Source: Erysipelotrichaceae bacterium (GTDB lineage: Bacteria > Bacillota_I > Bacilli_A > Erysipelotrichales > Erysipelotrichaceae). Taken from it: a DNA stretch of 64,000 nucleotides. The translations under genes were made by a program, and so were the position numbers. The first letter of the stretch is position 1, and the number at the start of each line of letters is the position of its first letter. The stretch covers positions 56,229 through 120,228 of the forward strand of contig JAFRQF010000032.1 of the NCBI GenBank assembly GCA_017428765.1, written 5' to 3'. Of the stretch, positions 24,754 to 34,200 are shown piece by piece. Below the pieces are notes generated by a model that was not told the origin of the DNA, did no database searches, and worked only from the letters and a program-made list of their open reading frames with translations.

Positions 24754-25911
24754 ATGAAAGATAAGATCAGTATCCTGTTTCTATGTCTGTTGTTTTTGCT
24801 TTCTTCCTGTAAGGACAACGGGAAAGACATGCAGAAAAAAGCGAAAGCATACTATGAAAAGAAATATGATCTCAAAGATGTGACCCTGTCTGATCCTTTC
24901 AAGGCGGGCAATTCCGGTCTTTTCGGTTACATCGGCGTAGAGGATCTGGCTTTTGAAGTGAGCGACGGATCTTTCATCTACTACGACAAGGAAGAAGACA
25001 GATTCTATGATTCGAAACAGGCTGAGCAGATCGAAGAAGACTTTGAAACGAAGCTTCTGCCTGAGCTTATGAAAGAGATACGAAGCCCCTATGTATTAAA
25101 GGACAGCCGCATCGCTGCGACGCGTTATGAGTCTTTTGATGAATGCGTATTTCATGAATACTATGACGGAGATATCAGAGACTATCTTGCCAAAGAACGG
25201 CCTTCCATCTCGGACTTTCTTCTGACCGTTCAGGCACAGGATGACAGCAAGGATCAGATCGCTTCCTTATATGAGAAGATGGCTTCCTATTTCAAAGGAG
25301 GCGCGGAAGTCCGTGTCGTAAAGGAAGGCTCATCCTATCTTCTGGAAGAAAACAAGGAAGAATATATCGGCAGGGACGATGAGGACCTGATCGCTCAAGC
25401 CAGTCTTTATTTCAACGACCGCATGTACTGGCATGAACCCCATTATGTCGAAGCGATGGAAGGGGTCATGATCTCCAGTGATATGGCAGACTTCATCCTG
25501 GAGGAAGGCGATATCCGATTGGAAGAAGTCAAAGACGGGCAGAGCTTTCAGGAGATCCTGGATGCATCGTATTACGCGATGCCGGTCGATGCCAAAGAAA
25601 ACAAGGACGGTTCCTATACCGTCCGTGACCAGAGGCACGAGGAAAGGATCGTTCTTGATGAAGAGCTTCCGTATTACCACCTCGTTCTTTCCGATAGGGT
25701 GAAGGAAAAGATGAAAGATGAGCTCTTTCCTGTCTATATCAAAGTAAGCGAAACATGGAAGACTCCTTTGTATTACCGCTATGGGAGAAACAGAGGCTAT
25801 GCGTTATACAAGGCTGCCGATCCTGACGGAAAGGCGGAATTTACGACCTTGCATAAAGACAATCTTTATTATTTCGGAACTTTTCAGAGAATAAAGTATC
25901 AGGATGAATAA
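24754..25911 (+). CDS. Lipoprotein of unknown function
   Basis: 385 residues with a signal peptide ending in lipobox LSSC (Cys ~19). The mature part is acidic, soluble and rich in Tyr/Asp/Glu, with repeated FIYYDKEEDRFYDSKQ-like segments. It has no motif I recognise. It should be attached to the outer face of the membrane. The next gene, also exported, begins 27 bases downstream, so the pair may function together. Confidence 0.6.
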   Translation: MKDKISILFLCLLFLLSSCKDNGKDMQKKAKAYYEKKYDLKDVTLSDPFKAGNSGLFGYIGVEDLAFEVSDGSFIYYDKEEDRFYDSKQAEQIEEDFETKLLPELMKEIRSPYVLKDSRIAATRYESFDECVFHEYYDGDIRDYLAKERPSISDFLLTVQAQDDSKDQIASLYEKMASYFKGGAEVRVVKEGSSYLLEENKEEYIGRDDEDLIAQASLYFNDRMYWHEPHYVEAMEGVMISSDMADFILEEGDIRLEEVKDGQSFQEILDASYYAMPVDAKENKDGSYTVRDQRHEERIVLDEELPYYHLVLSDRVKEKMKDELFPVYIKVSETWKTPLYYRYGRNRGYALYKAADPDGKAEFTTLHKDNLYYFGTFQRIKYQDE

Positions 25912-25938
25912 GATGAACGGATCGGGGGAAAGAAGACG

Positions 25939-28533
25939 ATGAAAAAACTGATCACAGTATTTCTTGCGTTCCTGCTGCTTATCCCTTTTGTGAAAAGGGT
26001 GGAAGCAGACGAGTATAAGGACGAGGTGATAAGCGCCCGTTTTTTCGTGACCGCCACCGGACGCAACACCCGCTACGATGTGAAGTTCAATAAAGGCTGG
26101 TTCTCTCAGGATGCCAGAGTCTATTCCCATGATCTGGCGAAGCTTTCGATCGGTCTGGCGACCTGTGCTTTCCGACCCTTCGGTTCGTTAAGAGAAGAGA
26201 TACAGGCCGACCGCAACCTTTCGGAATTCTTAAGGGATGCCCACTTCCTGGATCTCAGGAGCGATGACTACGACAAGGACCCTTCGATGTATACCGTATC
26301 CACCTGCATGGGACACCAGAAGCTGCAGGACGAACAGGGAGAATTCGAACTGATCGCTGTCGGCGTGTGCGGACAGGGTTATGTCGATGAGTGGGAATCC
26401 AACTTCTCGATCGGTGACGGAGAGATGCATGAAGGCTTCGACCGTTCTTCTTCTCTGGTCTATGACCGTATTTTCGGTTACATCGCCTCCAGACACCTGG
26501 AAGGAAGGCTCAAGATCTGGATCTCCGGTTTTTCAAGAGCTGCCGCCATATCCAATGTCACAGCTGCCCGACTTTCCGATTCTTCGGCTTTTGGTCCGGA
26601 GAACGTCTTTGCCTATACCTTTGCCACACCGCGTACGGTCATCGATGAGGATGCCGATCGCTATGAGAACATCTTCAACATCATCGGCAAGGCCGATCCG
26701 GTACCGGATGTCCCGTTCAAGGAGTGGGGTTACGGAAGATATGGAAAAGATCTCTATACGCCGATCTTAGAGACCGATTCGGATTTCGAAGAGAAAAAGG
26801 CGAGAGCCAACGAGGTCTATAAGAAGATCACCGGCATCGACTACTGGTACAACAAGGAAGCCAATGAGACGATCGCCAACATCCTTTCCTATTGTCTGGA
26901 GATCTGTCCGAACAAGGAGCTTTATGCGCATTCTCTGCAGGAGAAGCTCATCCACATCTGGGAAAACAAGAACCGGATCTATGTATTGAAAGACCTGCTG
27001 GAACTGGCCAGCGATCCGGTGCTGATCAACGAAAACAATAAAGACGCCGCCAACGAACTGATGGATTATCTGACGCTGTTATTGCGCGACTACTACGACA
27101 GCGAGTCGATGTTTGCCGGCTGGAACGAATCCGCCAGGCCGGCGGCCAACCTCTTACAGGCACATACGCCGGATCTTTATGTCTCCTGGATGATGTCGAG
27201 CGACAGCGCTGAAGAATTATATTCGCAGAATCTGGAATATCAGGTCATTACGATCACTTCGCCTTTCAAGATCGATCTGTATCGGGAAGGAAAGCTTATC
27301 GAGTCGATCGATCCGATCATCGAATACGTCAATGGTGAAGCAAAGATCAAAGTTCCCGCAAAGGATCGCAAGGTCCCGGAAACGAACCGTTATCTCGATT
27401 ACGCCGAAAACGATATCCGAGTCCTGATCCCTTGCGACAGGGAATATACACTGCGTGTCGAGTCTGAAGAAGAAGGCTATCCGTTTGAATCGATAATCTT
27501 ACGGCATGAAGCTGGCTGTGCAATAAAACGCAGCATTCAATTCGCTTTCTATACACTTGAACCGCATGATGAGTTTGAACAGGTCTTCTCACCGGGCAAG
27601 GATCCTGAGTTTTCTTCTTCCAAGGGTCTCGACAAAGACCGCTTTCAAGAGTCCCGGCATGAGATGGATACGACGATCTCGGTCATCGTGACCCGTTCCA
27701 AGTTCATGAATCTGACCTGGCGGCAGCTGACGATCCTGGTGATCGGTGCCGTACTGGCGGGATCTTCTTTGCTGCTGTTTGGCTTGTGCTATGGCGCAGC
27801 GAGGTTCCGTTTCTCCAGAAGAAAGAAGAAAGGCTTCATCAGGAAAGATGCGAAATTCGAAGGCTGGCCTTTGTTCTTCGACCTGGCAGTGATCTTATTG
27901 TTCCTGTTCAGGGAATTCTATCTGGTGCTCTTCCCGGAAAACAAGGTCCTCTCGCTTGGTTTCAAGCTGCTGATCGGTCTGATCTGCATCCTTGTGGCAT
28001 ATATCGGCTATCGCCGAAGGAAAGACAGACTGTCCTTATACATTCTGATCGCTTCGGCGGTCTTACTGGCAGCGGACCTTCTTACGACATACAAGCTGGG
28101 TCTTGGCGGACTCTTGCATATCTGTGCCTATATCATACTGAGCTATGCCTATATCAGCGAAGAAAAGCCGGAAAAAGGACAGATCATCCTATGGGCTGTC
28201 TTATCGCTTGCCGGTTTTGCGGTAACGATGTTCATTAAGGGCGAGTACGGCAGCCTGCGTGTACTGGCAGCTTTCTATGTCCTGACCTCTTTAGCTATGG
28301 TGATCTCCTCCTTTGCGATGCCGAAACGCACCTTCCGAGGAAGCGTACTTCTGTTTGCCTCGGGCATCTTCTTGATGATCAATCGGGTCTACGGGTCGAA
28401 CTTCGTCACCCACATCATCTCTCTGGGGACCTATTATGTGGCGCTGCTGTTCCTGGTAAGCACGGGGCTTCGTCAGAAAGCTTATCGGATGGTCGCGGTC
28501 TTCGATGATGAAGACGAGATCGAAGCAGAATAG
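25939..28533 (+). CDS. Exported lipase-like alpha/beta hydrolase with membrane C-terminus
   Basis: 864 residues. A signal peptide (1-24, ending VEADE) leads into a hydrolase region with the nucleophile elbow ISGFSRAAA (GxSxA, ~194-202) and a following FATPRTV and IIGKADPVPDVP, in the order of class-3 lipase-like proteins (Ser, Asp; the His is not clearly placed). After ~600 come seven or eight membrane helices and an acidic tail. An outer-face hydrolase tethered by a polytopic domain is unusual. The substrate is unknown. Followed by a strong terminator. Confidence 0.65.
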   Translation: MKKLITVFLAFLLLIPFVKRVEADEYKDEVISARFFVTATGRNTRYDVKFNKGWFSQDARVYSHDLAKLSIGLATCAFRPFGSLREEIQADRNLSEFLRDAHFLDLRSDDYDKDPSMYTVSTCMGHQKLQDEQGEFELIAVGVCGQGYVDEWESNFSIGDGEMHEGFDRSSSLVYDRIFGYIASRHLEGRLKIWISGFSRAAAISNVTAARLSDSSAFGPENVFAYTFATPRTVIDEDADRYENIFNIIGKADPVPDVPFKEWGYGRYGKDLYTPILETDSDFEEKKARANEVYKKITGIDYWYNKEANETIANILSYCLEICPNKELYAHSLQEKLIHIWENKNRIYVLKDLLELASDPVLINENNKDAANELMDYLTLLLRDYYDSESMFAGWNESARPAANLLQAHTPDLYVSWMMSSDSAEELYSQNLEYQVITITSPFKIDLYREGKLIESIDPIIEYVNGEAKIKVPAKDRKVPETNRYLDYAENDIRVLIPCDREYTLRVESEEEGYPFESIILRHEAGCAIKRSIQFAFYTLEPHDEFEQVFSPGKDPEFSSSKGLDKDRFQESRHEMDTTISVIVTRSKFMNLTWRQLTILVIGAVLAGSSLLLFGLCYGAARFRFSRRKKKGFIRKDAKFEGWPLFFDLAVILLFLFREFYLVLFPENKVLSLGFKLLIGLICILVAYIGYRRRKDRLSLYILIASAVLLAADLLTTYKLGLGGLLHICAYIILSYAYISEEKPEKGQIILWAVLSLAGFAVTMFIKGEYGSLRVLAAFYVLTSLAMVISSFAMPKRTFRGSVLLFASGIFLMINRVYGSNFVTHIISLGTYYVALLFLVSTGLRQKAYRMVAVFDDEDEIEAE

Positions 28534-28558
28534 GAAAGATAAGAAATGATAAGAACAG

Positions 28559-28582
28559 GGCAGACTTCGGTCTGCCTTTTTC
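28559..28582 (+). terminator. Terminator
   Basis: GGCAGAC / GTCTGCC (28559-28576) with a TTCG loop and TTTTT. Confidence 0.92.
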
Positions 28583-28618
28583 ACAATGATGCTGACAAAT
28601 ATTCTTCTGCACAGTTGG

Positions 28619-28659
28619 TATAATGAAAACGAAGGAAATCACATGGAAATGTGATTTCC
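28619..28659 (+). promoter_or_regulatory. -10 element and 5'-end hairpin of the sigma-factor gene
   Basis: TATAAT at 28619-28624 is followed, ten bases on, by a perfect 11-bp inverted repeat: GGAAATCACAT (28634-28644), loop GGAA, ATGTGATTTCC (28649-28659). The repeat would lie at the very 5' end of the transcript, just before AGGAGG at 28664. It could stabilise the mRNA, tune translation, or be a DNA operator. Confidence 0.6.
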
Positions 28660-28674
28660 TGACAGGAGGATGCC

Positions 28675-29229
28675 GTGCTGAGCGATGATGAATTATACAA
28701 AAACTTTTTAAATGGCGATTCATCATCGTACGATCAGCTGATGATCCGCTACGGCGACAGCCTGACCTTTTATATCAACGGCTATACCCATGATATTCAG
28801 GATGCCGAAGATCTGATGATCGAAGCCTTTGCCCGGATCATGGTCAAGAAGCCCAGGATCCATGAAGGCGCCTTCAAGGCTTACCTCTACAAGACGGCGA
28901 GGAATCTGGCGTCCCGCTTCCACGAGAGAAGAGCGCACATCACGACGTTTGGTTTTGAGGATCTCAGCGATGAAGTCGCAGATACCCTGCTGACCGAAGA
29001 CTTACTGAAAGACCGGGAAAAGAAGGAGGTCCTTCACCTGTGTCTGGAAAGGATCGATCCGAAGATGAAAGAGGCTTTATGGCTCTTCTATTTCGAGGAT
29101 CTGTCTTATGCGCAGGCGGCAGACATCATGGGCATACGGCCCAAACAGTTCGACCATCTTCTTTCCAGAGGGAAGGAAGAAATGAGAAAAGAACTGCTGA
29201 AGGAAGGAGTAAGCAATGCGAACGAATGA
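28675..29229 (+). CDS. ECF-type RNA polymerase sigma factor
   Basis: 184 residues from GTG 28675, set by AGGAGG. Region 2 appears as HDIQDAEDLMIEAFARIMV (~38-56) and FKAYLYKTARNLAS; region 4 as LCLERIDPKMKEALWLFYFEDLSYAQAADIMGI. There is no region 3. It is followed by an overlapping gene for a small membrane protein and, two genes on, by a PrsW-type protease, the arrangement expected for a sigma factor controlled by a membrane anti-sigma. Which genes it transcribes is not shown; the surface protein at 31223 is a candidate. Confidence 0.85.
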   Translation: MLSDDELYKNFLNGDSSSYDQLMIRYGDSLTFYINGYTHDIQDAEDLMIEAFARIMVKKPRIHEGAFKAYLYKTARNLASRFHERRAHITTFGFEDLSDEVADTLLTEDLLKDREKKEVLHLCLERIDPKMKEALWLFYFEDLSYAQAADIMGIRPKQFDHLLSRGKEEMRKELLKEGVSNANE

Positions 29230-29533
29230 GGAAAGAATCGCTGCAATGCATCAAAGGGCAAAGCAGCTGCAATACGAGAACAGAAAAAGAACGAGCGGAT
29301 ACATACAGGCTGCGGCTGTAGCTCTTTCCTTTGCCGCTGTCCTGCTGCTTGCCTTTCTCATGCCTTCCTTTGCCGGCGTTTCGATGAAGGATGCGATCCC
29401 GGCCGGCATGCACGCATCGATCTTCTCCGAAAGCAACGCCCTTGGCTACATCATCGTCTCGATCGTAGCGTTCACGCTGGGTGCAGCCGTCACGATCTTC
29501 TGCTTCTACATGAAGAAGTGGCAGGAAAGCTAG
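29216..29533 (+). CDS. Small two-helix membrane protein, putative anti-sigma partner
   Basis: 105 residues. A basic cytoplasmic start MRTNEERIAAMHQRAKQL is followed by two membrane helices (~33-50 and ~78-97). It overlaps the sigma-factor gene by 14 bases. A second protein with the same N-terminal block is encoded at 30924. The layout (short cytoplasmic head plus membrane anchor directly after a sigma factor) suits an anti-sigma factor, but the ZAS motif is absent, so this is inference. Confidence 0.6.
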   Translation: MRTNEERIAAMHQRAKQLQYENRKRTSGYIQAAAVALSFAAVLLLAFLMPSFAGVSMKDAIPAGMHASIFSESNALGYIIVSIVAFTLGAAVTIFCFYMKKWQES

Positions 29534-29540
29534 GAGAATC

Positions 29541-30176
29541 ATGCCGCTGATCGAAAAGATAGACAACGCCTTTCAGCTCTTGTCCCTGGGGATACTTTCT
29601 TTTCTGACGGTCTATAAGGGGATCAGGACCCGCAACCGGATCTGGATCCTGCTTTACATGTTCTACATCGTCATCACATTAGGCAATCTCTACTGGTTTC
29701 TGTACATGATGCTGTATGAGGAAACGCCTTTTTATTCCTTTATTCCGGACTTCTGCTGGGCTGCCGCTTATATGTCGCTGCTTTTGCTGCTTTTATATAT
29801 CAGAGAGGGCGAATGGAAGTATCAGCAGTTTATGGCGCTGTGGCCGGTGGCCGTCTTTACTTTGGCCATGTCCGTATTCTACATGCGCTATGGGAAATAT
29901 CTGACCAACCTGGCATATGCGGTCCTCATGGCGATGCTGATCATGGTGTCGATCCTCGGCTTTCGCAATATGGAGAAAGGAAGCGGAAAAAGAAAGCTTT
30001 ATCTGATCTCACTTCTGTTCTGTCTGGTTGAATACAGTCTCTGGACGGCTTCCTGTTTTGACTGGTCGGGATCGGTACTTCTCGACCCGTACTATTTTCT
30101 GGATGTGCTGCTGACAATTTGTTATATTCTTTTCTATCCGGCAGCAGGAAAGGCGGTTGAAGATGAACTACATTGA
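29541..30176 (+). CDS. Polytopic membrane protein of unknown function
   Basis: 211 residues with about seven hydrophobic segments and short loops; no motif recognised. It lies seven bases after the putative anti-sigma gene and overlaps the PrsW gene by 14 bases, so it belongs to the sigma operon. Sensor or chaperone roles are possible guesses only. Confidence 0.5.
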   Translation: MPLIEKIDNAFQLLSLGILSFLTVYKGIRTRNRIWILLYMFYIVITLGNLYWFLYMMLYEETPFYSFIPDFCWAAAYMSLLLLLLYIREGEWKYQQFMALWPVAVFTLAMSVFYMRYGKYLTNLAYAVLMAMLIMVSILGFRNMEKGSGKRKLYLISLLFCLVEYSLWTASCFDWSGSVLLDPYYFLDVLLTICYILFYPAAGKAVEDELH

Positions 30177-30786
30177 AAACATCTTTATCTGTCTGGCGGC
30201 ACCGATCGTGATCTCCGTCTTTTGCATCCGCGGCAAGGGCCGTCCGATGATGTTCTTTGTCCTGAGCGGGATGACGGTCTGTCTTTTATCTTCCTATATC
30301 AGCACTTTCCTGACGGCGAGTTTTTCTCTGGATTATGTCACGGCCTCGATCACGGTCACGCCGATCGTGGAGGAGGCCATGAAGTTTCTGCCGCTGCTGT
30401 TCTATCTGCTGGTGTTTGAACCGGAAAAGGAAGTCATACCCAGCTGCGTCATCATGCTGGTCTCCGGTTTTGCGACCTTCGAGAACGTCTGCTACCTGAT
30501 TCAGAACGGGACCTCCGATTCTTTTCCGCTTCTGATCCGCGGCTTTGGAACGGGCGCCATGCACATCATCTGCGGCGTCATCATCTACACCGGCATCACC
30601 TCCTTCTGGGACCGCCTGTGGCTCAGGACGAGCGGCTGCGTCTGTCTTCTCGCCGTTTCGATCGTCTATCACGGAATCTACAACATGCTGGTGCTGCAGG
30701 AGGGCTTTGCGGCGATCATCGGCTATGTGATCCCGCTGCTGTCTGCCCTCGTCAGCATGATCAAGATGCCGGTCGTCAGAGAGTAA
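30163..30786 (+). CDS. PrsW family intramembrane metalloprotease
   Basis: 207 residues from ATG 30163, after AGGAAAGGCGG. Membrane-embedded motifs of PrsW are all visible: VEEAMKF (~67-73), FATFENVCY, GTGAMHI and VYHGIYNM. In Bacillus subtilis PrsW makes the first cut in the anti-sigma factor RsiW. Here it shares an operon with a sigma factor and a small membrane protein, so the same circuit is likely. A second PrsW homologue is encoded at 43624. Confidence 0.85.
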   Translation: MNYIENIFICLAAPIVISVFCIRGKGRPMMFFVLSGMTVCLLSSYISTFLTASFSLDYVTASITVTPIVEEAMKFLPLLFYLLVFEPEKEVIPSCVIMLVSGFATFENVCYLIQNGTSDSFPLLIRGFGTGAMHIICGVIIYTGITSFWDRLWLRTSGCVCLLAVSIVYHGIYNMLVLQEGFAAIIGYVIPLLSALVSMIKMPVVRE

Positions 30787-30796
30787 ACACAGATTC

Positions 30797-30819
30797 AAAG
30801 ACCGAAAAGGTCTTTTTTT
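30797..30819 (+). terminator. Terminator of the sigma operon
   Basis: AAAGACC / GGTCTTT (30797-30815) with a short GA-rich loop, then a T-run (TTTT). Confidence 0.9.
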
Positions 30820-30923
30820 CATGCCTTTTGAACACTTTTTTATTTTTTCAGGGGAATTCCGGCCTTTTACGTATCTCTGTATATGAAAGGACATTGTTGT
30901 TTCCGAAAGAAGGGGTCATTCAC

Positions 30924-31205
30924 ATGAGAACAGATGAAGAAAGGATCGCCATCCTTCACAAGAGAGCGGAAAAGCTGGAAGCACAGAAAAAGATGCGCCT
31001 CTGGGGAAGCGCCTCAGGTGCGCTGCTGATTCTGCTGCTGGCAGTGATCGCAAAGATCGATGTGCCGCTTCAGTCGATCCTTGACGGAAGCATGGCCGGT
31101 TCTTCGCTGCTGGGAGAAAGTGCCGGAGGCTATGTGCTGGTGGCGGTGGTTTCCTTTGCAGCAGCGGTATGTATCACGGTTTACTGTTTGCGGAAACGCA
31201 GATAA
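30924..31205 (+). CDS. Small membrane protein, paralogue of the putative anti-sigma
   Basis: 93 residues from ATG 30924, after GAAGGGG. MRTDEERIAILHKRAEKL matches the start of the protein at 29216, and again two membrane helices follow (~26-43, ~68-87). It precedes the giant surface-protein gene by 17 bases and is separated from the sigma operon by a terminator. A second target or regulator in the same sigma/PrsW circuit is likely but unproven. Confidence 0.6.
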   Translation: MRTDEERIAILHKRAEKLEAQKKMRLWGSASGALLILLLAVIAKIDVPLQSILDGSMAGSSLLGESAGGYVLVAVVSFAAAVCITVYCLRKRR

Positions 31206-31222
31206 TTCTAAAGGGGGGCAAG

Positions 31223-34200
31223 ATGAGTAAACGACACGATTTATTGAAGAAGATCCTGATGATCATGACGGTTCTGTTCATGGTCGTCGCTTTGATTCCG
31301 GCATCGGCAGGACAGACCCTGTTTGCCGAGGAGGAAGAAAATGAAGAAGAGGAAAAGGTTCCCGATCTCTATAAGACAATGACGGGTATGGCGGATAACA
31401 CGCCATCCGACTGGAGTTCAGACAAGGATCCGTACGGATACGGACTGAACAAAGCCTTTTTCATGAATACGCAGCAGGAGCTGCTGACTTATCAGTACAA
31501 CGGACATTCAGATAAGACCGTCGAATCCTATGATATCTTGAAGTCCGAAAACGACGAGTATCCTCTTAACGGATACAAGTCCATGGAAAAGTACAACATC
31601 GACAAAAGCCACACCCTGAGCTATGCCCGTACGGTCGCCTTTGACCCGAGCGGATCGGGACGCAAGGATCATATCGCCGTCATCGGTGTCTATGCCGATG
31701 ATTATATGAACGATAATACAAAGGCGCACATCTATGTCTATGTCATAAACAAGGACCACGATTGCAGTGCCATGCTGGACCTGGGCAAGGCATCCTGGAT
31801 GTCAGACTCGCACGGTTCCCTGAACAACGACTACATGTGGGATTTCAACGCCATGAACTTCATGCAGATCACGGCAGGCGACTATGACGGAGATGGCAGA
31901 GATTCTCTGGTCGTCTGGGCCTGCGGCAGTGAGCCGCTTCTGAAGGAGGTCTATGTCAACTCGCACAACGGAAGCATCAGACTGACGCTTGGCGATGACA
32001 ACGGCTATGAAGCAGTACCGAACGATGACAGCTGGGATAAGTACGATATAAAGAACGGAAAATATGTCTATAAAGAGGACGCAAAAGGTCTTACCCATTA
32101 TCTGTATTACGATACACCGGACCAGGACGTGGACAACCGCCTGCATGTCGCACTGGGCAGCGGCGATTTTAACGGCGATGGCATCGACGACCTCGCGGTT
32201 TTAAGCTATGTTGGCCGCGTCGTGCTGGGTCAGCAGGGAAAATGGGGGCCTTACTATACCCCGATGTATTCGGTCAGCTACGGCATTAAAGACAACAAGG
32301 ACGACATCACAGCCGGCAAAAATGCCGACAAGAACATCGCGGTCGTAGACACCTCCAGCGGCAGCTCTCATATCGCTCCGATGGCTGCGGGCTTGGCGAC
32401 CGGCGATATCGACGGTGACGGCAGAGATGAGGTCATCATTTCGGGCATCAAACACGAAGTCGCAGGAAGCTACTGGACCAACGACGGCAAAAGAAAGGCT
32501 GTCATAAACAACACAACGACAAGAAACGCCTATGCAGAAGTAGATAAGAAGACCCTGGTCACGGCCATTTATCGGGGCGATGATCTCCTGATGTTTGACA
32601 AGAACACCGGCGCCAACAGCTGGACACATGGCGGCGACGGCGCCAGCGGCGGTTATTTCACCGATTGGGGAAACGCCACAACAGCTGACCAGTCCCTGCA
32701 GCAGATCGGTGTGGAGACGATCGCGTTCAACGGCAAAGGAAATCCGGAGACGCTGTTCATCAGCGGAGACCTCTTCAGCTACAACAACGGAAAGATCACG
32801 CGCATCTATCAGCCGGAATTCTTCCAGGAAGTTGACAGCGGAACAGGAACCGACGAGTCCCTGGGGACCAAAGAAACATATATCCGTTCCATGGCTGTCG
32901 GCAACTTCGACGGAAACGACGAAGGACACGAACAGATCGTCTATGTCACAGGAGAGGCCGTAAGTGCAGGAACCGATGCTTCTCAGGTCGTCTATTCGCT
33001 GGGCATGATCGGCGGCATTTACGAAGATGAAGACGGAAATCCGCAGCCGCAGGCAATGAACTATTATTCCACCAAACAGGACGCGATGGAAGACGCTGAC
33101 CATTACTATCCGAAGGCAAGCGGTACCCAATGTACGATCAGCAGCTGTCTGAACTATGACGTCTGCGCCTGGGACAACGACTCCGACGGCCTGCATGCGA
33201 AATATGTCGGCAAGGAATACACCTACACCGATCCCGCCGTTATGGCAATCGTCCAGGCGGCTCCGTATTTTGAAGAAGTCAAAGGTGCGATGACGGATAT
33301 GGGAACGTCGTATTCCATCACGACCAGCTATGAATACTCAAGCAGTCAGGGCAACAGCACCTCCTTCGGTGTCGGTGCCGACTACGAACTGGAAGCGGAA
33401 GTCGTCAAATTCAATGTTTCTGCCGGTTATGCGACGGACTGGTCAGAATCCTTTGAGAATTCATGGTGCGATTCAGATACGTATACAGTGAATGCGATAG
33501 GCCAGGACCAGGTTCTGCTTTACAGGACACCGGTAACGATATATAAATATCAGATTGAAAAGAAAGGCGAATGGCCGGAAGACAATATCCTGGAACTGTC
33601 TTTCCCAGGCAAATCAGTTATCGCCAGGGCCAAGATCGACGACTACAATGAGTTTGCGGAATACTACAACAGGGAAATGAAACGCATTGCGGCCGAAATG
33701 AACGAGGAAGCCGGTGAGATTGTCATACCGGAAGACAAGATTCCGCATCTGAGTCTGATCAAAGACAAGTATCTCGGCAACGAGGGCAATCCCTACGCTT
33801 ACATGTCCTATCCGACAGACGATGTGACAGTCTTGCAGGATTCGCCGTTTGAATCCGGCGTCGGTTCAGCATCGACAGAATACGGCTGGGACAGAGAACA
33901 TTCCACTTCTTATGAAGAATCTAACTCTCATGGCTTCAGTTTTGAAGCACAGCTGATGTTCCAGTGGCACGCGACACCGCATACCGGCATGGCTTTAGGC
34001 GGTCACGTCTCCCTTGACTACATGAGAGACTACAGCACATCCAGGACGGAAACGAAAGGCATCGGCGCCAGCTGCACGATCGGCAACCTGGACCCGGACG
34101 CGCTGGAGGATTACGGTCTGACGGAGACTTCCGCCAAACAGTATGGCTACACCTCGCAGCTCGTCACGTGGCCGTCCGACATTGTTCTGGTGGACAGCGT

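Noticed and set aside
30286..30894. Minus-strand 202-codon frame
   Set aside because: Mirror of the PrsW gene, without ribosome site or motifs.
32201..33196. Long minus-strand frame opposite the giant surface protein (also 34301-35179)
   Set aside because: No ribosome site or family features; they mirror the codon pattern of the strong + strand gene.
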